Below, piece after piece: positions 13,849 to 23,579 of a stretch of DNA of 64,000 bases. The position numbers and the translations under genes are program-made. The stretch is from Oscarella lobularis. Taxonomy: Eukaryota; Porifera; Homoscleromorpha; Homosclerophorida; Oscarellidae. Numbering within the stretch: the first letter of the stretch is position 1; every line of letters starts with the position of its first letter. The stretch is taken from contig NC_089191.1 of the NCBI RefSeq assembly GCF_947507565.1, positions 248,001 through 312,000 of the forward strand. Reading direction: 5' to 3'. The notes under the pieces were generated by a model, which saw only the letters and a list, made by a program, of their open reading frames with translations, searched no databases and was not told the DNA's origin.

Positions 13849-15300
13849 AGTATTAGGAGGAAGGGAGGGAAGGAATCAATGATATCACACTGTCATAAGA
13901 AACAATCTAGGTTTTGTACATGTAGAATTTTCTGGTGTACTAGTCACTGTTAACTAAAATGTGACTCGTAGATTATATGATTGTTATAATATATTGTCAT
14001 ACTTGGGAAAAGAAATTGCACAGAGAAAAAAAGAGTGTACTACTTCTGTCTCGTCACGTGAACACCCGTAAAGATTATCAGGACGTGCGATTGCGGCCAT
14101 TCGGCGTTGTTTTATCGATCCCACTTCGTTCATACGTCGATCGCCCGACTCGTCGTTTTGATGAGCCACGAGTTTTGTGCATTCGTTCGCCGATCGTCGT
14201 CGCAGCGATTTTACGGAGCCATACTTCGGAAGCGCGTTCGCATTTGCTGGTCAGGTCTCGCTGCATCGAGGAAACGCTGAGGAGCCGTCATGAAATGATG
14301 AATCGGTTATTTTTATGCGACTGTGCGCCTTATTACGACAATTCATGTGAACACTCATTTATTTAGATAGAAATAAAAATACACAGTCGTTCTAAAGCAT
14401 GCAAAAACGTACCGTTTTCTCCTTCGATCTTCGAATCTTCGGAGCCTCGATCTCGCGCCGCGTTTCCACCTAGAAAAAAAGAAAGTTAGTCACTGCCAAA
14501 TAATCGTTGTACGTACCTTTTGTCGTTGCGTCCGTATTCGCGTTACCCAGGCTACACCGCGGGGAGGTTCGGACGCGTCGTAGCCCAGGGAAGTCTTCGC
14601 AAAGCGATGACCCCCTTCCAAAAAGTTTCGGGCGAGTTACGGGTCCTCGGCCACTCCATTCAGTACCCGCCTGGATGAGGATCGGCCCCTAATACCGAAA
14701 CCCCGGCGCGCTGGTACCAAAGCCTTCGGTATGTCTTCCTGAGAAGAACCGGGCCTTGTGGAGTGGAGAAAGGCTGACCACTGCTTGTAGGAGTCGACAA
14801 TGAAGACAGTGCAATGGAGGAATCGAAGGCTCCTGGGCTGGATCATCGTCGGTCTAATCGCGTCGTTCGGGTGAGAAAAGTGCCGGCAACCAGACCATAG
14901 TTGAACACCCCCTCCAAGTCGTGCCCGCTCGAGCCTAGCGCGGGCCGTACTTGTTGACGACAATAAGACCTCGGACGATCCGTCTGCCCAGTGCGTAGAC
15001 CGAGGCCGAAGCCCCCCATCGCCCTGCCTACAGGCTCCGGCACGGAATTTAACCGTGGGCCACGCTGAGATCCAACTATCCTCACTTGCCTTCTGCCAAA
15101 GCTCCCGAGCCAGTCCTCTCAAGGATGAGACGCAGATTGCTCCACGCCGCACCCACCCTCAGCCGCAACTGAAGGAAAATCGGTGTGCACTTCGCTTATG
15201 AACAGCGTAACCCCGCCCATCGCGCTCATTGGTCCGTTGCGATCACGTGGGGCTCGCCTAGCGCTCTGGTTGGTCGGTAACATAGAGGCGCGAAACGAAA
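13849..15300. other. Gene-poor stretch containing a GC-rich structured segment
   Basis: No confident gene. Bases 13849-14400 contain open frames on both strands without recognisable motifs. On the minus strand, 14410-14520 could hold two tiny exons, VETRREIEAPKIRRSKEK and RNANTDATTK, each ending at a GT donor, but no gene can be built from them. Bases 14540-15135 form a distinct GC-rich block rich in short inverted repeats, for example GCCCGC...GCGGGC near 14920-14945 and CACGG-AATTTAA-CCGTG near 15040-15058. Its minus strand is open for 171 codons (14637-15152), but the translation resembles no family I know. The block could be an inserted retroelement fragment or a structured non-coding RNA. 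Confidence 0.4.
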
Positions 15301-15369
15301 ACCGGTTTGAATACAGGTTTTGGCTATTGATTGCATAACGATTTCGTTGGTGGTGCAAGATTTCACGCC

Positions 15370-15872
15370 TCGCAACGAAGAAGATGGCGGAGAAAACGTG
15401 AACGACGACGTAGTAAAGGTAAGTCTTATTCGTTCGTTCGTTCGTTGGTTCGTCGCGGCTCATTTTCGCGGCAAATTCGCGTCCCTTAGCGCGCTTTCGC
15501 TTTTTTCAAGATCGGCGAAAATGACGCAGAAAAAGCGCCGCATGCCTGCCGCAACTCTTCGTTCACCTATTTCGCCTCCGCTGATGTTCTCACCGAGCTC
15601 CGCTAGCCTCCTTTAGGTCAGAAAACGCAATCGCGCTCGTCGATTTTTCTTATCGAGCTCATTCCTTAGCCAAATCGCGTCAAACGAACGTTAATCACCT
15701 ACAGCTGACTTCTATCTCAATCAATCGACTCAGGAAAACGCGAATCGAATCGAGAACTAAGCCAATAGAAGAGTTTTCGACCGAAAACGTTTCCGATGAC
15801 GTCATCGAGAGCGAAGAGACCCTCGAGGACAAAGTAGAAAGGCTTATCGAACGAAGCGATCAACGATCAAAG
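15370..15872 (+). other. Possible small unrecognised gene (exons only)
   Basis: A start at 15384 (ATGGCGGAGAAAAC followed by a possible GT donor) could splice to KMTQKKRRMPAATLRSPISP (from about 15518). A later open stretch (about 15658-15872) encodes a basic then acidic helix-prone sequence ending DKVERLIERSDQRSKYF, then stop. The spacing and the charged composition suggest a small nuclear protein, but I cannot join the exons confidently and recognise no domain. It is listed as a candidate only. Confidence 0.25.
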
Positions 15873-16047
15873 TATTTTTAATAATCAATATTTTTAATTG
15901 AATTATAGAAGGTATTTTTAGAACAGAAAGTTTGAGGAGAAAGATCCGGGTTGCACAGAGAAGAAAAACAATTGAATTCACATGGTATATAATAACACTA
16001 ACGAAAAAATTTCAAATAATGTTCAGCGTTCGTACAATCGACAGCGA

Positions 16048-17676
16048 CTATTCCCACGGGACCCAATCGCCCCCATGCAGCTTCGGATTCGACTTGGGAT
16101 CGAGCGCTTTATTTCGCGACGGCACCACCGTTTCTTTATACGCGTCCAAGCGCCTCATCAAACGCTCCACAACGTCCGGCTCCTTCAGAGATAAATCGCT
16201 AAACTCACACGGATCCGCGCTAATGTTAAACAAACACGGCGACTTGGTCGCATCGCAATCCCGCACCCCACTCGGACGATCGCCACATCGAACAACGGCA
16301 CCAGGAATCGGCGTCTCAGCCTCCAACCGAACCGTCGGCATGGGATACCACGTATTATTCCCCTGCCCCACGAGCAGCTTAAAATCGCCGACTCGCAACG
16401 CCGCGTGTTTGCCGTCAATATTATGAAGTATTTCCGTACGCGGCGAATCGGCTCCCTTGGATATCGTATCCCACATATCGAAGCCGTCTAGAGTCTTATT
16501 CGCCGGTTTCATGTGCTCCGCGTTGCCGCCAGCCAAGCGCACGATCGTCGGAAGCCAATCGGTGGCGTGCATGAGATCCATGGAAACGCGCTTGGAATTT
16601 TTCTCCGATATAAGCGGTGAGTGTACGCATGCGACGCCGCGTACTCCGCCCTCCCAAAGCGTCGCCTTGCGACCGCGCAACGGCCAATTGCAGGCGACGT
16701 TGTAGTCCGAATAAGCGGGACCCCCGTTATCAGTCGTAAAGATGATAACAGTGTTATTCCATAGTCCGTTTGATTTGAGTGCCGCCGTTATGTTGGTTAC
16801 CGATTGGTCGAGACTCGTTGCCATGGCGGCGTAGATGCGTCGCTGTTTGTTGTCAATGTGAGAGAATTGATCGATGAGGTGCTGGGGCGCTTGGAGAGGA
16901 GCTGAGGGATTGGCGCTGTGCACCGCCTGATGAGCGAGGTAGAGAAACAAAGATGTATTCACGTTCTTCATTGCTTGCGCTTTGATGACGTCAATCGCTT
17001 TGGATGTGAATAGCTCCGTGCCGTATTGGCCCTGGTAGTCGCGCGCGACTTCTTTCATGCCGTCGTTTAGATCGTAGCCGATGTAACCATGGTATTCGTC
17101 GTCTATGTGGGAGTAGTAGTCCTCTTTGCCTGTCCATAGACCGAAATAGGAATCGAAACCGCGATATGTGGGAGTATAGTCAGGCTTATAAAAACCGAGA
17201 TGCCACTAAAGTCATTTAATTAATTAAATATTATTACTCACAAAGTACTCACTTTTCCTATTCCGTGCGTTGAGTATCCCAATTCCTTGAGATATTGTGG
17301 CAAGGTTTTTTCGTCTAATCCGAGTCCATAGGGTGCCCATCCCATGATGACGCCGTTCTGAAGGCCCGTGTGGATTGGATAGCGTCCCGTCATGAAACAA
17401 CTTCGCGTCGGCGTGCAAACAGGCTGGACGTAATAGTTATTCAAAATTATGCCGTTGTTTGCGAGATAGTCGATGCCGGGCGTCGGAATTTGATTGGATC
17501 CGTGGAAACTGACGTCATCCCAGCCCTACGGGAACATATCATCGCATTGCTTTCGGTTAGCGAGCACCTACGAGATCGTCGGCTACAATCATCACAATAT
17601 GGGGCTTTTGCGTTGCTGCGAAACTGAAAGAAGAGCAGCAGACGAGACAGAAAGCGAGACAACACCATTGAAACAT
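16048..17676 (-). CDS. Secreted/lysosomal arylsulfatase (arylsulfatase B/I/J-like)
   Basis: Formylglycine-dependent sulfatase that removes sulfate esters from glycans. The ATG at 17674-17676 begins a signal peptide, [20 protein letters not shown]. The metal-binding motif [19 protein letters not shown] is split by the first intron. The catalytic signature [12 protein letters not shown] (about 17390-17430, CxPxR) supplies the Cys converted to formylglycine. Further conserved parts are [44 protein letters not shown] and [10 protein letters not shown]. The C-terminus ends [10 protein letters not shown]-glycosylation sequons (NTS, NIT, NNT) are present. About 530 residues, usual for arylsulfatase B. 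All key residues seem intact, so activity is expected; the natural substrate is not predictable. The start lies 79 bases from xylose isomerase on the other strand. Confidence 0.93.
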
Positions 17677-17755
17677 CGCTAGAGGATAGTAATCACGTGC
17701 TTGAACGTAGCCTGCTGATTGGTCGAATAGCGTAAACGCACCCACCTACTCACTT
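17677..17755. promoter_or_regulatory. Shared promoter, arylsulfatase / xylose isomerase
   Basis: Only 79 bases separate the two divergent ATG codons, so the promoters and both leaders must overlap. It contains an ATCACGTGC E-box-type element (about 17691-17699) and a GATTGG (reverse CCAAT) at about 17717. Function inferred from position and motifs. Confidence 0.6.
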
Positions 17756-19808
17756 ATGTCTTCGTTTGCTCCTGCCGCAAAACGGTCAAAAACCGCCGAA
17801 TCGGTGACGGACAGCGGGGAATTCTTTCCCGGTAGGAACCTACGAGTGCGTGCGATACACTTTTTCAGCTCGCGCACACAGGAATCGGCAAAATCGGCTT
17901 CAAACCGAAAGCGGGTCCCAAAGAAGTCCTCTGCTTCAAGCACTACAATGCATCGGAAAAGATACGCGGCAAAACGATGGAAGAGTGGCTGCGCTTTTCC
18001 GTCTGCTATTGGCACACGTTTCGAGGAACCGGTAAAATCGAAACTCTCATCGAAGCGCTGCATTAGACACTAAAATTCCTTAGGAGCTGATCCGTTTGGA
18101 TTTCCAACGCTCATTCGCCCGTGGGAGGACGGAACGGACAGCATTGAAAACGCCAAAAGACGCATGCGTGCCGCATTTGAATTTCTCCACAAATTGGGGG
18201 CAAGGACTACATACACGTGGCGGGGAAAATAGAAAAAATAATTTCTGATTTTTAGGTCAAATATTGGACGTTTCACGACAGAGACATTGCGCCCGAAGGA
18301 GCGACTCTCGAGGAGACGAATAAAAATTTGGATGAGCTGAGCGATTTGGCTTTGGAACTTCAGTCCAAATACGGCATCAAACTTCTGTGGGGCACATCCA
18401 ATCTCTTTGCCAATCCAAGGTAAGAGAAGAAAAAATTCTAAATAAATAAATAAAACTGATGACGTCAGATATATGAATGGAGCGGCTACGAATCCCGATC
18501 CGCACGTTTTTGCTTGCGCCGGTGCACAAGTCAAAAAGATGCTCGAAATTACGAAGAAGCTTGGCGGAGAAAATTTCAGTTGGGGATAATATTTCCAGAC
18601 GTGATTTATGATATTGATTTTTTTAGTTTTTTGGGGCGGCCGCGAGGGATATCAGAGCATTTTGAACACGGACGTGAAACGCGAGATGGATCACATGGCC
18701 GCTCTCTTCAAAATGGCCATAGGTAAATAATTCTTAAAAATAAGCTATTTGACCTAATATATATATATATAGCCTATAAGAATAAGATTGGTTTCACTGG
18801 GCAGCTTTTGATTGAACCGAAACCGAAAGAGCCAACCAAACATCAATATGACTATGGTAATTAATTTTAAAATGACGTTATCTTTTTTGGAGATATTTTT
18901 TAATTTTTAGACGCTCAGACTGTGATTGGCTTCTTGAAGTCATACGGATTGGACAAAGATTTCAAAGTAAATTCTATTATATTATTTCTGAATTTCACTC
19001 TACTCGATTTCTTAGCTCAACATTGAGCCAAATCACACCACTTTGGCTGGACACGGTTACGAGCACGACGTCGTCGTGGCATCCAAGTAAAAAAACGACT
19101 GAAAAATTGAGTTCCGACTTCTAATATGAGACTAGACTCGGCTTTTTGGGCTCCGTTGACAGCAATACGGGCTCAACAGATCTCGGCTGGGATACAGATC
19201 AGTTTCCAATGGACGTCAAAAACGCAACCCTCGTCATGAAGGTAAAATAATATATATACATATATATATACATATATGAGAGATTTTTTTGTTCAATAGG
19301 CGATTATTGAGCAGGGTGGCTTGGCTCCAGGCGGCCTTAATTTTGACTGCAAAGTCCGCAGGGAATCAACCGATTTGGAAGACATGTTTGTGTCTCATAT
19401 TGGTGAGTAAAAATTCTCTTTAGTTAATGATGACCTAGATGCCCTTGGGGTGGGATTTTTGTAGGAGCAATGGATACTTTTGCTCGGGCTCTTCGCATTG
19501 CCGCTAAAGTTCTTGATGATGGAATTCTTCCTGGCCTCGTCAAGGTGAAATCTATTATTTAATTGATTAATTCTATGGGCGTTTTTTCGTAGGATCGCTA
19601 TCATGGATTTGATTCTGGTTTGGGAAAGAAAATCGAGGAGAATAAGGCTACCTTGGAAGAAATGGAAGTGAGTGGGTTTTTGTTGATTTTTTTGTACATG
19701 GAAAATTTTGTTTTTGTTTTTCAGGCTCACGTGCTGAAACACGGCGAACCGGAAGTTAGATCAGGAAAACAGGAAATGTTTGAGTCGATTTTTAACGGCT
19801 ACGTTTGA
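17756..19808 (+). CDS. xylA: Xylose isomerase
   Basis: Metal-dependent TIM-barrel enzyme converting D-xylose to D-xylulose (also glucose to fructose). It starts [20 protein letters not shown], a short eukaryote-specific leader. The body then matches class II xylose isomerases: [46 protein letters not shown] (catalytic His/Asp), [31 protein letters not shown] (metal-ligand Glu), [29 protein letters not shown] and [17 protein letters not shown]. It ends FESIFNGYV. About 440 residues, full length. It is broken by ten or so short spliceosomal introns and so is a resident nuclear gene, not contamination. Xylose isomerase is best known from bacteria, plants and anaerobic fungi. All catalytic residues I can place are kept. 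Confidence 0.95.
18758..18771. repeat. (TA)n run in xylose isomerase intron
   Basis: About seven TA units lie immediately upstream of an intron 3' splice site. Confidence 0.7.
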
Positions 19809-21662
19809 GCGTAATCAAGCAAAAATTACGAAAACGCGTGCTTTTTTTAAATTTTTTGTGCTTTGATTTTTGTAACGCGTACACAAGAAAGCGAATTTCT
19901 TTTTTTGTCGATATAATCTCTGCTTGTTTTTGTATCGCACATAGGGAAGAAGAAGAAGGAGACGAAGACTTAGAACACTTAGCCCATACGTTTTTTTTTA
20001 TCTATAGAATTAGGCGCATATTACATCACGTGTGATTCCAGTGTAGCTAGGCGCGCGATTACTAGATAGGGCCGCACGAAAACGAAAAGTAGGAAAAGTC
20101 GTGTCAAATTTATTTAATAAAAGTCCCGGATGTAAAAGAAAATTTGAGCATAGTTTCCCCTCTCCTCCATCCACCCCCTCGCCCCAGATGGGGTAAGGCC
20201 AGGTGGGCACCTGCCTATGAGTCCAACGGACTCGTGGGGTCACTCCAGACTCCCCCGCGGAGGATGAGCCCGTTTAACCTCCTGGCTCCGAGCCTTGGAC
20301 TGCGAGTGGCAGCTGGGATGTCAGTCCACTCACAGGTGCAATTCCAAGGGGCGTCACTGATTTACCCGCCAGTGCTCAGCCTTACGCGGGGAGGCAACTC
20401 TATAGCCTCTGCAGAGGTATGGCCTATTTATCGCTCTTGGCCACAGAGGGATGGCTGCGTCTGCCTCGTCGGATTGGAGGAACAACTACACGGTAAAACA
20501 ATTGACAGGCGGGGAAAACAAAAGAAAAGTACCTGGCGTCCATCAAAGTCTCCAGCAGATAAGCGTCTATCTGTGTCTGCAAATACGAAACGACGGGCAA
20601 CATGAATCCTTTTAGCGTTTGTTTATCAGGATTCTGCCGAGAATTTTTTCAGTGTGGGAAGGTCTGGAAGGATAGACATAATACGCAATTTTAAAATTGT
20701 CGCTGATTTTTATGCGCGAGTGGCGTTCCTTGCGCCTGAACCGCAAGCGTCGCTCGCGCGCAACGAAAGGGAGACACTTGTTACAGTAAAGTTGAACAAA
20801 TGCGGTATCTAGTCAAGCTATTCAACTACGAAAGTCTCGCTCCTTTTCTTACAGCACTAATTGAAAAATTCACTCGCAATTGATTTTTCGTTTTGATGGT
20901 ATGCGTTCGTTGCGATGAAATCAAACATGATCCACGCCCCGCAAAAATGAACGCGATCAAAACGAAAATTCACGCATTTGTCTTGGACCACTTTAGAATT
21001 GGTTTTGGACGATGTATCCAGCTGCAAGCTACGGGCTTTCAGTAGTATGGGTCGGCGATAGGGGAGTGAGGGTCGGGGCCCGACCCATGTGGGCAGAACC
21101 CTGGTTTATGAATGGTCTTCACTCGATCTTGTCAAAACAACAGCGATCGATGAGATTGGGGAGCCCTCGCTTTTGAGTATACCTCCTTTCGAGATGGCGA
21201 AGTCGAGATTTCGTTCGTCTACGCAAAGCTAGGCTTTTCGGTCGCCTGCACGATGAAACTGACCCTGTAGATAGAACACGCAGTGAGTATCCCCCTCGGA
21301 GGCCCCCAAAGCTAGCTATTTTCTGCCGCAGTTCTGCAATAAGCTATTATAGGCCTACGTTTATCGCAATCGGACAAGCAGAAACGCTTCAAAACGACGC
21401 CAAAGTAGAGAGACGTCGCTCCTCCAAAAAACATCACGTGATATCAGTCATACAGTATCTAAAAATGAAAATTTCCTCTCTAAGCAAAAATTCCGAACGC
21501 GTTTTTTTGAGGGAATAGGACTACCTTGGGATCTGAGTCGATGTCCAATGGCTGCGTTTGCATGTACGCGTCACATAAATCCAACAAAAATTGACAAATC
21601 ACATCACAAAAAGAAAAAAAGCGCGCGATTTTGTTTCTTCTCAGTGAACGAGCCGGTCAATT
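19809..21662. other. Gene-poor stretch with a GC-rich hairpin block
   Basis: No confident gene. Bases 20158-20520 are GC-rich in an AT-richer surround. They include consecutive inverted repeats CAGGT-GGGC-ACCTG (20200-20213) and GAGTCC-AAC-GGACTC (20219-20233). The plus strand is open from 20144 to 20605, but the translation is not recognisable. Bases 20700-21480 contain scattered CpG-rich sequence and a short local palindrome, GGTCGGGGCCCGACC (about 21071-21085). The block could be a mobile-element remnant or a structured RNA; nothing proves either. Confidence 0.4.
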
Positions 21663-22318
21663 TTATTTTTCGTCAATGACGTCTCCTGCTATTGCAATGG
21701 CTTCAATTTCGACCTTGGCTGCTTTGGGAAGTGCCCCGGCTTGAAAAGCGGCTCTAGCTGGGTAAAATGAAGTAAAATCTAAGGGAAAAAATACCCATGC
21801 CAATAAAAGTTTTGCCTAATTAATTCTTTTTACATTCCGCGTAGATTTCGTTGACTTTGGCGTAGTCGTTTATATCAGCAAGAAGAACGGTAGTCTTGAC
21901 AACTGAAAAAAAGGAAATTAGATTATTCAATGGATAAATCACGCTAACCTTTGTCAAAAGATGAGTTGGCAGCCTCAAGAATATGACCCATATTTATCAA
22001 AGCTTGTTTCGTCTGACATTCGACGTCACTTCCGGGAAAATCGCCACTCTAAAGAAAAATTAGACAAGGTATCGAATTTTTTAGGAGGAGGCCCCACATC
22101 AGGATCGAGTCCAAGTTGACCTGATACGTAGACGGTTTTGTCAACTACAATCGCTTGACTGCAACAGAGAAGAAAAAAAAGGTGCGCATCTAGACGCGAT
22201 ATCGCCTACGCGCTCGTAGAAATCACTTGTAAGGTCCTATAGCTTCAGGAGCAAGAGGAGTGTTAATGATGCGACGAACGACTGCAGAGGACATGACTCT
22301 TCGGGATGCACGGAACAT
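21663..22318 (-). CDS. RIDA: RidA family 2-iminobutanoate/2-iminopropanoate deaminase
   Basis: RidA (UK114/HRSP12/YjgF family) hydrolyses reactive enamine/imine intermediates of amino-acid metabolism; it forms trimers with the active site between subunits. The ATG at 22316-22318 gives MFRASRRVMSSAVVRRIINT, which could be a mitochondrial leader, with an internal Met nine residues in. The body reads [31 protein letters not shown]. It continues SGDFPGSDVECQTKQALINM, ANSSFDKVVKTTVLLADIND and YAKVNEIY, then PARAAFQAGALPKAAKVEIE with the conserved substrate-binding Arg. It ends AGDVIDEK. About 140 residues, four short introns. Complete and presumably active. Confidence 0.93.
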
Positions 22319-22699
22319 GAAACAATGGCCTTAGCGCGAGGTGATCCATCACATGATGGCCGTGTACGTCATCGTTGAAAAGCTGAAGATAAACGTCCGC
22401 TTTATATCATAAACAAGGTGCGTCCTCTCCTACTGCTAAGGCAAGGGATGGAACTTCATAGGACACAAGACCCTACATGTATAATATAGGGGATTGCAGC
22501 CACCGGGATTCGGTGTCCGGTCGATTAGCATGATTACGCAAAAGTTATGAAAAGCAAGAGCACGCTGTCAGCTCATTGGACAACGCGAGAGGCGTGGACA
22601 GGAAAGCGTTTTCCGCTCACGCGCGTCGATCGTCTCCTCAGATAATCAAAGAACGGCGTGATAATTCGTCATTCGACCTCGTGCTTTCATCCGATCACA
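22319..22699. promoter_or_regulatory. Divergent RidA / Ly6 intergenic region
   Basis: It separates two start codons pointing outward and should hold both promoters. There is no recognisable exon. An ATTAGCATGATTACGC segment near 22524 is AT-rich; no clear TATA box. Confidence 0.4.
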
Positions 22700-23383
22700 A
22701 TGACCATGAAACTCTTCGTCTATTTTTCTCTCGGCATCGTGCTCGCTGCACACACTTCTCTCGCCCTCAACTGTTACTCGTGCCACAGTCCGTCAGAGGA
22801 GGAATGCTCGTCAGGAGAGATTAATTCCAAGTACTCCAAAACGTGCCCAAACGGCGCAAACTCTTTCTGCGCTGTGACGAACACCGTCGGAAAATCAGAC
22901 GATCTGACCATATCATTTGAAGTTCGCTTTTGCGCTGCGACGTGCGCAAACGGTTCGGTAACGGTCGGTCGCATAACCACGGAAACAAAATGTTGCACGA
23001 CGAATAACTGCAACGGCGACTTCGACAGTGTCGTCAGCACTACCGGAAGTCAAAATGTGAACAAAGATTTCCAGTGCTACACCTGTGTATCGTCTTCCAG
23101 CTTGAGCTCGTGCACCGACAAAGTCACGTGCAGTGTCACCGACAACACGAAATTAGCCTGTGCGACGACGAAGTCTACTCTCGATTCAAGTTCCTATTCG
23201 AGTGGCTGCGCCACGCAGGCTGTGTGTGACGCTGCTGTAGCTTCGAAATCCTTTGGCTCTTTTACAAAAACGTCGTGCTGTGATACATCTTTGTGCAAGA
23301 GCGATTCTGCTGCTGCGGCGGCCAAGTCGGGCTTTTTCGCTACCTTCTTTGCTGGTTTAGTTGCTTTGGTTTCAAACAGCTGA
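22700..23383 (+). CDS. GPI-anchored protein with two Ly6/uPAR three-finger domains
   Basis: Secreted surface protein of 227 residues from the ATG at 22700; an earlier in-frame start would spoil the signal peptide. The signal peptide is MTMKLFVYFSLGIVLAAHTS. Domain 1 (about 24-110) starts ALNCYSCHS and ends with the family hallmark CCTTNNCNGD. Domain 2 (about 121-205) starts FQCYTCVSSS and ends CCDTSLCKSD. Each has the LU-domain cysteine spacing with CxxC at the start and CCxxxxC(N) at the end. The C-terminus has small residues (DSAAAAAKS) then a hydrophobic tail, FFATFFAGLVALV, typical of GPI addition. Single exon. The ligand is unknown. Known relatives include uPAR, CD59, Lynx and insect Boudin; orthology cannot be assigned. 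Confidence 0.85.
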   Translation: MTMKLFVYFSLGIVLAAHTSLALNCYSCHSPSEEECSSGEINSKYSKTCPNGANSFCAVTNTVGKSDDLTISFEVRFCAATCANGSVTVGRITTETKCCTTNNCNGDFDSVVSTTGSQNVNKDFQCYTCVSSSSLSSCTDKVTCSVTDNTKLACATTKSTLDSSSYSSGCATQAVCDAAVASKSFGSFTKTSCCDTSLCKSDSAAAAAKSGFFATFFAGLVALVSNS

Positions 23384-23579
23384 ACAAATGAAAAAACTGC
23401 AAACAGTTGTGATTGCTTGCTAATGCTTTGCTTTGCGCTTTTTGGTCAGTGTTTGTTTGTACTGTAGCTTGTAGCGTGCGTTTGATGTTGCCCTGGACTA
23501 CGAGAGGAACTCTTGTGCCCGTACACGACCGTTGGGGAATCAGCTAATCCGCGCCTAACCGCCTTATCGACTCTATTCA

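Noticed and set aside
14637-15152. 171-codon minus-strand open frame
   Set aside because: High GC makes long open frames likely by chance. The translation has no recognisable motif and the block looks like structured or inserted DNA instead.
17756-19808. Xylose isomerase as bacterial contamination
   Set aside because: Many short introns with GT-AG borders of the local type, and a start 79 bases from an intron-containing sulfatase, show a resident nuclear gene.
20144-20605. 153-codon plus-strand open frame
   Set aside because: Not similar to any family I know. It lies across a hairpin-rich GC block and has no splice or promoter context supporting a gene.
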